Shown piece after piece: positions 35,679 through 49,100 of a DNA stretch of 64,000 nt (position 1 is the stretch's first letter; the number at the start of each line of letters is the position of its first letter). The stretch is from Hybos culiciformis (lineage: Eukaryota; Arthropoda; Insecta; Diptera; Hybotidae), in the NCBI GenBank assembly GCA_964007475.1, contig OZ023273.1:137489308-137553307 (forward strand), given 5' to 3'. A program made the translations under genes and the position numbers. The notes beneath the pieces are model-generated. The model was not told the DNA's origin, made no database searches, and was given only the letters and a program-made list of their open reading frames with translations.

Positions 35679-36831
35679 AAATAAGGATTTCCCATTGAAA
35701 ATAAAAGCTTTGAAACAGCTGATTTTGAAAACTTTATCAATCATTGTACAAAAATTAAAACATTTTTATTATATTTTATTTTCCCCATCTTCTGATAATG
35801 ATTTAATTTTCATTATATTCGCAATCCTATAAGAAATACTCATATTCGAAAAGGAAATTTTTTAAATGGAGAAATATATATTAAGAATTTTTCACATATT
35901 CAGCATAAAAATATTAAAATTACTCAATTTTTGTAAGGTGAAAAAAAATTATTGTCTACGATTTAATATCACGGAATTTTTTCCTTCTATCTATTTATAT
36001 TTATGATTTAAATTACGTTTTCAAAATATGGATTCGAAAAAAAATTTCTCTTTAGCTTTAGAATAAAATTCAGTGTGATACTGATTTGGTTTCAAAGACA
36101 CTAATCGTACTTTTTCTATATAGACTTAAAATCGTGTTTATATAAAATTGGAAAGAAAAATTGATTTTTAATATGAACTGTCAAACTGGATTTGTATTGC
36201 GTTCAATTGAATTCAAATATTAAATCTAACTAAAATTCAATTATCAAATTTTTTATAAGATATTTTTATTTCATTAAAATTATTTACTCAAGAATAGCAC
36301 TCTGAGCAATTCTCTTGAATTACGTTTTTTTTTTCCTGACCTAGTCATTGTAATATGAGTTTTTTTTTTTTATTGAAATACCACACCGGATGCTGTGCTG
36401 AATATATTCCCAGAAATTTTTTCAATCAAAACAAAAAATTAAAGTTTTCTCATATTTTATCTGTAACAATTTTTCTCGTACTGAGCATTTCAGCACCCAC
36501 TTTGTGTACAATTTTTCTTCTTTTTTTTTACAAAAAGCTTTATTTATCTTTCACAATTGAATTTGATTTACATGTATATATATAAATATATATTTTTCGT
36601 TGATAAACTGTGGTAAAGATGCTGTGTATCCAAAGTTTAGATTTAGCAAACATAAAAAAAAAAAAGATGTGCTCTCTGCACTCGAAATGATAAAAAAGCA
36701 CAACACGAAAAATTATATATAAAAATCCAGACTTTTGGAAAACTTTTCGAAGCCAGAAAAATATATAAAAAAAATAAAATAAAAAACTAACAACCCACAT
36801 CTTGGAAAATTATTCTAAATATTATCAGTTA

Positions 36832-36859
36832 AGCTCTGATATCCGGTTAAGTCAGAGCT
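36832..36859. other. 8-bp inverted repeat with 12-nt loop
   Basis: AGCTCTGA and TCAGAGCT surround TATCCGGTTAAG. GTTAAG also precedes the left arm, so the sequence is partly both direct and inverted. It may be a small transposon footprint or a hairpin. No function is assigned. Confidence 0.4.
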
Positions 36860-39800
36860 GTCGTGATTTTCATCTCGGCTTCTGAAGAAATTACAAAATT
36901 TAAAATAAATAAAAAAAAAATAAAACAAAAAAATAATTATTTTTAGTAAAACTGAAATTAAAATTAAATGAAAAATTTTAATATTTAGTGAAATTTAATA
37001 TTAAAAAAACGAAATAAATTCAATAAAATCTGAATTTGTTCAAAGTTTATATAAAAAGTAAAAAAAAAGAAAAATTATAATATTTTCATTTGGGAAATAA
37101 GCGCAAAAAAAGAAAAATCACATATTTTTTTTTCAATTCTTTTACGAAAAAAAAGAAGTTATATCACAGATTTTTCCAAATTTTATGTGGCTTTTTCCTA
37201 ATTTTTTTTTTAATGTAATGTAATTAAATGTAAAAAACAAAAATCTAAATCTAAAAAAACTACTTTAATGTGGTTCTGCAGAGTATTTATTTACAAAATA
37301 CATATTTAACAAAAAAAAATGTAAACTAAATTTGTTTCTGTAATAGGCCTAATCAAAAAAAATTTTTTTTCCTCACTTAAGAATGTGTTGAATTTTTTTA
37401 TGCTTTAAAAATAAGTTCATTTCTTTCAATTCAATAAAGCTTGAGAGAAAATTTGAAAAAAAAAAAAGTTTTTCCTTGAATTTTTTGATGGAAATTCGAT
37501 ATGCAAAATAAAAAAAACAAACGATAAACAAATCCTGATTCTGACTAAAAGTGATGAATAAAAAAATAATCACATGAATTTCAATTGGAATTGCGATTTT
37601 AGAAATTATTTGAAATGGTTTATGTTAGAAAGGATTTGTAAATTTTTATTTCTTTTATTATTTTGCCGCCTGTTGTTGGTTATTTTTATATTTCACACGA
37701 AAAGGAAATTATAAACAAAGTAAGCTCGCATCACTCGTAAACTACAAGTGTAGGATATAATCTAAATTTCTCATAATAACATTAGTATACAATATTTAGC
37801 CCTGACCTAGCTACTACCACTATGTATACAATTGATTACTGTATACAATTAAAATCATAGGCTATTTAACTTTCAGGGCGACGTTTTTTATCTGTAATTA
37901 AATTATCAATTCCTTTTATGTTCCATTAAAATGGAAATAATTAATCAGTATATATATATACGAAATTCAGATATCATACTTAATTCGTTTTTTTTTTTTT
38001 TTTTCATTTTTTGTATTTTCAATAAATCATCTAAATAATAATTTTTAATTTTAACGTAAATTTACTGTTCGCTTTTGGAATTATAATTAGGGTTCATTTT
38101 ATTTAAAATTATCTTTTTATTTTCCATCAAATTGTTAAGAATTGAATAGAAAATTAAGTAATCATTAGATTGAAAAATAAAAAAAATATATATATACATA
38201 AATAAAATTTTCATTTTCTCTTTAATGCTTTTAATTCTATCATCCAATTTCATTCATAAATTTAAATTATATCCAAATAAATAATTGAATAATTGAATTT
38301 GATGATTTTACGAATTGAAATTCATTTCAAAATAAATATTATCAAAATTTTCAATCATTTTTTTTTTTTTTTTGTATTTTTAATTTTATTATTCTCTTCT
38401 TTAAATTGAATTTATGAAAATTATTTTAATTCACAATAAAAAAGGAAAAAAAAAAAATATTTTTCCAACAGAATTTATCATTTATTTATATTTTGGAATG
38501 TCTTACATACTTATGTAAAATAACATAAATATATAAAATATATTATATATGTATGTGATTTACACAATTTCGATTTATTTTGGAAAATTTCAGTGATTAT
38601 ACCCTTGGGGCAATTTGTTTGTTTAATTAAAACATCTGCAGAGAAAAACAAATTTTTGTTACCTACATTTTCATTTCTGTGAAATAAAATTATTATTTGT
38701 GATAAAAAGAAGGAAATTGTAAAAAATTTGAAATATATGTACATTATTACGGAAATAAATATTAAAAACAAAAATTCAATATTTTAGTCATTTGTGTCAC
38801 ACAAAAAGTGAAGTGAAATTTATGAAAATGATAGTTATAAATGACTGTGTATATAATATTCTTAAATGTCAAATTTGTCAATTCAATCAATTCTCTCTCT
38901 TGGAAACTTTTAATTTTATTAAGAAAAGGTTTGGTAAAATAATTAATAATATAAATTTGAATTTTCACTGAATATTATTTGAATGTAAATATTCTGTAAC
39001 ATGAGTTGATATAATAGATTTGAAAAATAATATGCTTGTGATTATGAATTTTTCAGAATTTCTGTTTATTTCTATTCACTGTATTCTATAATTATCTTTT
39101 TCATTGAGTATTTACTCTACACTGTCAATCATGATTTATTCAAAATTAGGTATGCTTAAGTAGGTTTTTTTTTAAATTAACATATCAAGTTATGCTGCTT
39201 TATCCAATTTCTATATTAGTTATCTATATTGAAAATATTTATAAGATACAATTTTATAGTTCTTTAATTTTTTTCTCCGAAATATTACAATTAAAATTTT
39301 ATTTATTTAATTTTGATTAAGTTTTCGTATATACATATATATTTACATCCAAAAAAAAAAAATATCGGGTTTATTTGCTTTACTCAGTTAAAGGACACTT
39401 CAGGTCTCATAACAAAACAAAACAAAACAAAGCAAAAAAAAATCTTCAAACAACAAACTTTTGAGCTCAAATTTCATTTTACAATTTTTTTTTTTTTTTT
39501 GTTGAATGGAAAAATCAATGAAAAGTATCCTTGAAACATTTTCCCATTTTCTGGTTTTATGAAATGAAAAAAATTGCCCCAATTTAAGATTTTAAAGATA
39601 TAAAATATATTTTTTCTTTGTTGTGTGTTACATTGTAAATCTGTGTAGATAAATCTTATTGAGTAAGTTTTGGAATTTTATTTTTTAAAAATTTTACTTT
39701 ATTGCAGAATAGAATATTTTATAAAGGATTTTTATATATATGGTAATAGTTTTTTTTTTCTTTTCGACGGTATTAACTTCATCACGTTCAAAGATAATAC

Positions 39801-40146
39801 AAAAATTAAATTACAATTTATCATTTTGTAAACGTGATTAATTTTAATTATTACATGATTTTTTTTTTGTTTTTTAAATAATAAGCAACTGGAAAAAAGG
39901 AAGCAGGTGGAATAACCAAAAATTAAAATTCATTTAAATAGTCATGAGTAATAAAGTTACGTTATAATAGTTCAAAGAGCTGTAAAGTAAAGAACAATAA
40001 AATGTGAAAAACAGAATATGAACAGAAAATGTAATGCAAGTTTATGTAATTTGAATGTATATGTAAATGTATAGAATAAATTCAACAAATAAAACTATAT
40101 ATATAACTTACATAACTAATTGTAATAATTTTTAATGTCTTCCCAC

Positions 40147-40198
40147 CTTCGATGGACAAATATCTAATCCATCTTCGATGGACAAGTATCTAATCCAT
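40147..40198. repeat. 26-bp tandem repeat, two copies
   Basis: Units at 40147-40172 and 40173-40198 begin CTTCGATGGACAA and end TATCTAATCCAT. They differ at one base (A versus G). The sequence is not low-complexity, so this is a true short duplication rather than a microsatellite. Confidence 0.85.
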
Positions 40199-43100
40199 CA
40201 TCTTTTTATTAATCAATTTTTTTATTTTTGAGAGTACAAAAAATTGTTAAACTGACGAACATTTCAATTAATAGGTTATAATTTTTTCAGGAATTTGTGA
40301 TCAATTAGAACGCCTTTTTTTTTCAATGTGTTATTTTTCTTTGTTTTCATCAGGTATCAATTTAAAGTAAATGAAAAGCTGGAGATTTCCCTTAGTGGCA
40401 ACTACACTACTGAAAGCAGAAAATGTGATGTTTTATATTAATAAATAATAAAACATTGTATATTATTAAGATTCTTATTTATTTATTTAACATTGAGCAA
40501 CCGCCAACTATTATAATACTCATAAAAATACTGTTCCATTCACTAAGGCAATAAATCATCAAATTTTTTCTCGTCTCATGAAAATATTAAAAAATAAATA
40601 ATTTAAAAAACAAAAATCAGACAAAAAAAATTTGCTTTTAAGATCATTAAGCTGAAATTTTATAACAAAAATTTATTGGAAAATATAATCTAATTCTTTA
40701 TTTTCTCGATAATTTCATAAACATTATATAAAGAATTTTTTTTTTTAAATATATATTTATGTGTTATATTATTCAATAGCCTTGAAATTTGAAACCATTA
40801 TCATCTTTTCCCAAGAAAATTCAATAAATTTTCAATTTAATTCTTCTGTTAAAATATTTCGATAAAAAAAAAAAAACAAATTATCGATTAATGGATCAAA
40901 AATAAATTTCGCTAATTTAGTATTATAGAATATGTTGCCTAGCAATGGTTCCATTTATGTGCTTCAGTTAAAATTCAATACTTCTTCTATAGTATAAAAT
41001 ATTTCTATTGTAAAATTATTTGCGGCGAAGTATGTTATGTTTTTCAATTTTACAACATTTGAAATAGATTCCAATGATTATTTTTTATTTTGGCAAGACT
41101 GATATTAATCATGGATACACTATGCAGCTATTATTGAGAGTCCACATAATGTTCAAAGATGTGAAAATAAGTTTTCAAAAATCACATCCATATTATAATT
41201 TGCAATTTTATTTCTGAGCATATCTTAAATTGAATAAAATCTCCTCCAATTTTAACTGAAATATTTTCTTATAACTTGTGAAGGGATGATTACTATGTTA
41301 TTATCATGCTTTTATAAGTTTGATTCAAAATCTTTTTTAATTGAAAGTAACACTTTATTCATTGAAAAAAATATCCAATTTTAAGAACCTTTAGACAACT
41401 TTATATATTTAGAAAGTTCATTTATTTTTCTTTTATACGGAATTTGAAACTTTGATATTTAAAAAAATTCAAGAAAGAGTTATATTACTAAATGAGAAAA
41501 GTAATTCAATCTTAAAATATAAAAAAAAAAAAATAGTCAACTATAAAATAGGTTCAGCTAGTGATTAAAATTATGTTGAAATTTTACAGGGTGGCATACC
41601 TAATAAAATAGAATTTTTTTTATAATATCGTGTTAAATAAAACGAATCAATGGAACCCATGATTTCATATTTTCTATGAGCTTTGTTTATTTTCAAAAAA
41701 ATCATTAAATTTTTTTTGCTGCCTAAAACGTAAATTATGGTTTTTAATAATTATTCATTATTCGCAAAGCCTCATTCATATACTATTTCGTATTACGAGG
41801 TTTTGTCGAATTAAATCGACTTGTTTTAAGAAATCCATATTTTTTCTTTAAATTCTACTCATTAACGGCGGCCGGCGGTACTGAGAAGAAATTGTAAATT
41901 CTATATTTAATGAGATGTCGCAAAATTATAAATTTATTAATCTTATTGTTGTATCAAAAAAAATAAAATAGCTAACAGAGAGTAAACTCAATATTTCAAG
42001 ATCTTATATAAAGCCAATATAATATGGGCAATATCAACAATATGACTATAATGAAGAATTTTGCGGTAGGCCAAAGTGCACCAGTTTAAATCTAATGACT
42101 TAATGGGGAAAAAAAAAACTTTAAACAAAATCCTTGACCATCCTGTTTTTCATCTTTTTTTTTAATTTTTTTTTTTTTCATTTTTTTGTATTTATATTTT
42201 CATTAAGAAAAAAGAGTAGTACAATAACAAAATAATATTATTTAAAAAAATGAAAACATAAACATTTAGTTGTAATTTAAGGCGCCCTTATAAATTTCTA
42301 GGGTTTTTCATTTCATTTTATTTATTTATTTAGTTTTTTTTTTTCTGTTTTTTTTTTGTTTTGCTTCTTTATAAATTTTTGTGTATTCCATGAAAAATAA
42401 AAGGATATTTCTTTTACCGGAAGAAATTCAAAGAAATGCAAAATAAACCTTAAAAAAAAAAAAATTAGTGAAATTATTCAATTTTCTTAAAATGGATCTT
42501 TCTGTTTTTTTTTATTATTATTGAAGGAATTTCCAGTATTAAAAAGAATAAAAAGAAAATTAAGGATTTATTTTTCATTGTGTTTTGTCGGAGAAAAAAA
42601 AAAATTAAGATTTAATTTTATATTTTATTTTTATTTTTTCGCCACAAAAGAAAAGGAATTGAGCCTTTTTTTGCACAAAAAAAAAAAAAAGAAATAAGGA
42701 ATAAAATAATAATAAGGATTTCAATCATAAATGAATACTTAATTCTTAATTCTTAAAACATTTTTTTTTTTTTTTTATTTTTCACCAAAGATGAAAAATG
42801 TTAAGAAAAACATTCTGGGATTGAAGAAAAACTTTTATTAAATTTTTTCAATTGTAAAAGAAAAAAAAAACATTTAAAAATTTAGGAATTTTAAATTAAA
42901 AAAAAAAATAAAAATATGGAAAATGGGAAATAAAAGTTTGCAAAAAGTTTTACAATTTTATTATTTTTTTTTTCTTTTTTCATTTTATTTATTCACTAAT
43001 TCTTTATTTGGTTCATTTGATTTTCCCACGTAAAAAGAAAAATTAGTTTTATTTTTTTTTGGAATTTATGTATCTTAAAACCCACCTATAAATTTTTTAT

Positions 43101-46100
43101 TGAACTTTTCGTAAAATATTTTAAATTTTTTTTTTTTATGACGACAATTTTTTTTTGCTAATTTAATTTGATTTAATTTGCCCAAGCATTTTACTCAAAA
43201 TGTAAGTTTTTGTATTTTTATTAAGTATTTGTCTTTTGGTTGAGGTGACTTAAATTTTTAGGGCACTAGGATGGGACTTTCAAAACTTAATTGTTTACTT
43301 TTATTGATTCTTGGTTTCATTTGTGCAAGTATTTGAAATTACTTGATACAAAAATCATTATAAATGTAACTTATTAAGCCGTCCACAAACTTCTATATAT
43401 TCTCAAAATGCAAAAAGAAATAATATAAAGTTATAACAATACACATATGTATAAAAAAAACATACTCCATAATAAATTATTTGATTAAAAATTATTAAGC
43501 TTAATTTCAGCCTTCAATAAATTTAATTTTATGTTATTATGTGCGGCATTATGTGTAAGCTATTTACATTTATTATCTTAATATAATTAATTAACTGCTT
43601 TTATATTCGATAATTTTTTTTCAAACATCTTAATAGAAAGCTACTTATAATTATTACTAATTTTGGCAAAAGAAACAAATTGATATAATTACTGGAAATA
43701 CATATATTAACGATGTACAAAATGAGGAGCTACTTTCGACGTCATATCATTTATTATAATTATTATATCTGAAACAAAATCCTGAAGCACCAATCAGACT
43801 GCTATTAATTATAGACAGACTGTGTTTAATAAGCGTATTAAAATACACTTTGCTCAAAATGCTTCTTAACTATTTAAATATGCTCATCCTATTCGAAGCT
43901 GGGAAAATTTTATAGTTTGATGCGGTCTTTATAAACTTCGTAAAATTTTTGTCTTAAATAAAAACCTTAATTAGATATAAAAAATTAATTAATTTATCTT
44001 CAAACTTCTATTAATTAAATTTTATTAAAGTTTTTGCCACATAAAATAATACATGGACTAAAAATATAAACTTTAGCAAATAAATATGTGATTTAAATAA
44101 TAATTCGTTCTATTTCCCAAACAAAAAAAATAAATAATCTTTATATTCTTTTAGGATAGTGGAAATTTTTTATGAAAATTAAAACAAAACAATATAAATA
44201 AAATTTAAAGAAAATACAAAAAACCAAAAAAATTATTCGAAATTTAAATTATAAGTCACGAAATTAGAAAAAAAAAATCTTATAACATTATTAAAAAAAA
44301 AAAACATTATTAATTAATTAAAATTAATTGACATATTCAATGACATTACACTTAATTCAAATATACAGCTAAATATGGTACGTAATAATTAGATCTTTTA
44401 AACTGAACTCAAAAGTCTAGCTTACATAGAATTTTTTTTTGGCGCGTAAAATAATATACTCGTATATGTATAATTTGTAAGTAAATTATATAATCAAAAA
44501 AATATTTATGTTAAATAGGTGCAATAATAAATAAATTCTAAAGAAAATGAAGAATTATTTATGTTTGAAAGTTTTTCTAAAACTTAAATTATGGCAGAAA
44601 ACATAATAATTATAAAGTTAATTATAAAAAACTTGTGAAAAACCATAATAAATTTTTTTTTTAACATCTCATTCGAAAACAAGAAAGCTTGAAAATTGCT
44701 TTATTGAAAGAATTTTCTTTTTTTTTGTACAAGAAAAGTAATGGAAAATTTATAAAATCTATTTTATTTTCAAATTGAATTAAAAAAAAAATAAATATAT
44801 AGAAAACCGGATTTTTTTTCTGACAATAAATATTGTAATTTTATTTTTGAAAAAAAAAAAAAAAAAACAAATAAATATATAATTAAAAAAATTTTTTTTT
44901 TAATTTAAAATAAAATTAATTTTTTTTTTACGTTTTTGAAAATTTTTTTGAAAAGAAAGATTTACTTTTAATTCATAAAGAGGCGTTCAAGCAAAATAAT
45001 AAATAAATAATAAGAAAAAAAAAAAAATTAAAAGGAAAATTTGTTCAAGAAAAAAAAAATGTAATTATTTTATGTTTTTTTTTTTTTCTTAAAAAACAAA
45101 TCTTTTGAATTTGAAAATGAAAATAATTTTTTTTCATTTTTTTAACAAAAAATTTTCCCGCACACAAAATTAAATAAATATCAGCAGATTTTTTTTTATT
45201 TTTTTTTTAATATATTATTTGGAAGGAAAATTCAAGTGGGAAAAAAAAAAGTTAATTGAAATAAAATTAGTTTTTCATGTGTGCAAAAAATAAAAAAAAA
45301 TTAATATCAAAAAATAGGTACGAAAAAAAAAAAAAAAAAAATAATACAAAATTCTTTTTTTCATTTTTTTTTTCTGCCAAATTTAAAAAGTTATAATTAA
45401 AAAGTGCTGAAGTGGAAATAATTGAGAAATACGAAATAAAAGAAAGTTTTTTTTTTTACGGCAGAAAATAAAAAAAAAAAAATTAAATAATTTTCTTCGT
45501 GACAGCAAAAACAAAATAATAAGAAACGAAAATAAACTGAAAAAAAAAAATATTTAAAATTTTTTACAAGCAACAGGTAAGTTGTTGAATAGAAATTAAG
45601 ATTTATTAAGAAAAAGTTAAAAAAAAAAAAGTTTATTTTTTACGTAGGAAGACATCTAAAAAAATAAAATTTGCCCCTAAAAATAAAGAAATCAAATTCT
45701 GGGCAGAATTAAATTGACAAAATCTTTCATTTCTTTTATTAACAAGAGTGTAGGTTTAGACAAAGGTATATATTATTAATAAAACAAAAAATTATTAAAA
45801 CTTAAATAACTAAATAAAAATTTAACACTGTAAGGTTTTAAAACTTTGAAAATAATAATATAAAATTATAGAAATCAAAATTGATAATCCCAAAAACACC
45901 CTCACAAACTCTAAATGTCAAAAACATTTTTCTAAAAATAAATGTTTCGCTATAGACGTCCCTAAACTAATAAATTTAAACTATTTTATATTATTATAGA
46001 AAATAAAATTTTTCATAAGAAATTTAACGTACAAAAATTGAGCCAAGTTTCAAATAATTCACCAAAGAAAGATTTGTTATATTCTGAACAGACTCAAAAG

Positions 46101-49100
46101 TAATCAGTATTGACTGTCTGATAAATGTAATACTTTATTTTACCTTTAAAAATCCAAATTAACGATGGTTTGATGCTTTCTTAGAACAGATAATACAAGG
46201 AACTAATTGAAGATGAAATTCCTTCTGGATACCTAATCTGGAAGATAATTTAGGGAGATAATCCACGAAAAATTTTATATTAAAGAACTATTCAAGAATT
46301 AATTGAGAGAATTAGAAAGATCGAAACTTTCCTTAATTAGGTTAAAAAACTACTTTAGGTAAATTAAAATATTTTTTTTTTAAATGTTATAATTAAAATA
46401 AAAATTAGCAATAGATTAAATTTTTTTGGTATCGATAGAATGTTATCATTTTTTGCAAATTTTTGTATACTTTTGAAATTATTCAAAATATAAATAACAA
46501 AATAAAAATTGCAAACCATTTTTATTTTATCTAAAAAAAAAAATATAACAAATTAGCATTCACAGTCCATAAATTTCATCATAGATTTTTTTCGCAATAT
46601 ATATATTTTTTTGTAATTTTTTTTTTAAATAATAAATTAGATTTGACACCAAAATTATTTTCCCTTTAAATAAAAAGTAAACAAAAATTTATAATAAAAA
46701 AAAAATAATAAAAAATGAGTTAAATTGTCATTTTTATTTTCCATAATCAATCGTATAGTTTCATCACAAATCTTTATTGTTTACGTTCCAAGAATCGCTT
46801 TTAAATTCTTTATTAACTAAAGCTTCTGAATTTTAGCCGAAGAATTATGTTTCATTATTATTATTAACTTTATTTCAATTTAATGGAAAATTTGTTAAAG
46901 TGTATATACCTAACTAAAGTTTTAAATACATTCTAAAGTTAATATTGTACAAATTACATAATATTTATAATACAATGTATAACTCTTGTAACCGCGTCGC
47001 GATATTTTATAGAAAAATCTAAATTATAAGAAATTTTTTTTTTTTTATAAAATAATAAAATAATAAAAATCAAACCCATATACTTTTAATATCGGGAAAT
47101 TTTTGTTTAATCCCATTACAAGTTTTTACTATGTTGAAAATTCTTCGAATACCGAAAACTTCTATAAGTTTTAAAGAAAAATCTATAAAATCAGGGAAAA
47201 CAACAAATAAAAAAGTCATAAAAATATTTAAAAAAAAAAAAAGAAGACAATTTTTATATTATTTTCTTTTATTTTCAAATTTTTCTATCCTTGAAGTCTA
47301 TATATTTTATTACAATTATTATTATTATTATTACTATATAAATTTACATTTTCAAGTTATAAAATAAAATAATTTATTTTCTTTTCTAAATTCCAGAATT
47401 CGGTTTCAAAAAAAAAGAGTCATATCATAAAAAAATTTTTGTTTTATTTTTCTCTAAAAATTTGTTCGATTTGTTTTTGTTCGTTCGTTTACATTATTTT
47501 TCTTCTTATTTTTCAATATATTTATATGATTTCAGTTTTACCTGAGCTAAAATAATAGGCTTAACATATTTTTTATTTTATTTTATTTTTTATTTTTTTT
47601 TCGCTTTCGATTTATTTTGTCAGAAAAATTTATTGCGATGATATAATAAAAATTGGGGAAATAGGAATAAATAAAATATAATATCATATATATACATTGA
47701 TATATTTAAAAATCTAATATTGGGTTCGAACACGAAATGAAAATTAATAATACTCTGTTCTAGATGATTAATGTATATTGAGATTAAACTGAAAGTACAC
47801 ACTGAAAAAAAAAATTGGAAACAGTTAAATAATTATATTTTGTTTTTTTTTAGATAAACAGATAATCTTTCAGAATCTATCGATATCTATTTTTTCCGTA
47901 TATTTGATAATCTCAACATTTTTACTTATATTCTAATGATTATTAATTTATATTACACTATGGTCAATGCATTTCTATGACATATTTTTAGTATATGTAT
48001 AATAATATAATATTTTTCATTAAAAATTTATAATTGAAATAATAATCTCTTAAAATGTAAATATATATAATAAATAAATATATATTGTCAAAAACAAAAA
48101 AAAACGAACAAAATAAATTGAAAAATTTTAAATTTCATTTAAATTTTTGAATTTTATTAAAATACCATATTTCCTTTATTTTATTACTACATTTATTATA
48201 TTTTTCTTAGAAGTAAAGATTATATATAATATTTTATTGAATTTACGAAACCAAATTAGATTCCTTTTTTTATTTTTACTGTGAATAGGAAAAAATAAAA
48301 CCTTGAACAGAATTTTTTCGAAATATTTTTATTGTTCCTAATATTAAATTATTGAGAGTTTTATTTTTTTTTTTTTATTTTTGTCTACATACATACCTAA
48401 TATATAAATACATTTATATATAAAAAGGAAATTTAATTTCATGAAAATATTTCCAAGGAAACCGAATTAATGGATAAAGTACAGTAAAATTTATTATATT
48501 TATTGCCCAGGATAATAGCACACTTATTAGCTAAAAATTGGTTCCAATTTTTACATAAATTCGAAATAATGTTTTCTTTTATTTTGTTAAAATCTTAGAA
48601 AAAGTCTGTAGTATTAAATATATAGTGTAGAAGGGAAAAAAGGATAATGAAAAGGGAAGAATAAGCATTTTGTTTTCAATGAGAATGATATTTATACGAA
48701 ATGATAATTAGATAAAAAAAAAAGATAAACAGATTTTATTTGCCCCGTACAATAACATATTTTAGAAAATAAGATAAATTTAAATATAGTTTAATTATTG
48801 CTTCAGAATAAAATTAATATTATTAGATTTTATAGTGGAAAGATATAAAATTCTCATTCAAAAGGTTAAGTGTAATTTTGACTTCAAATAACAATAATAA
48901 TAATTTCAATTACTTTAATTTATTTAACGCTCTGTTAAAAACATAAATGAGGGTTATTCTCTGAATAAAATAAAAATATTGAGTTTGAGTTTACCTAAAA
49001 TAAAATATAATAATATCGTAATAATATTGGTTAAGAATGTACTCATAAAATAATTACAATTTAGAACAGAACAGAATTTATAAATTAAAGATGTAGGTAG

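Noticed and set aside
36355..36800. Two overlapping frames on opposite strands (76 and 86 codons)
   Set aside because: Mutually overlapping and homopolymer-driven; neither has a motif.
41587..41600. TACAGGGTGGCA as a transposon terminus
   Set aside because: It resembles ends of some insect repeats, but no partner end or duplication was found.
47131..47367. 78-codon lysine-rich frame ending in a tyrosine run
   Set aside because: The tyrosine run is translation of an (ATT)n microsatellite; the rest is A-tract translation.
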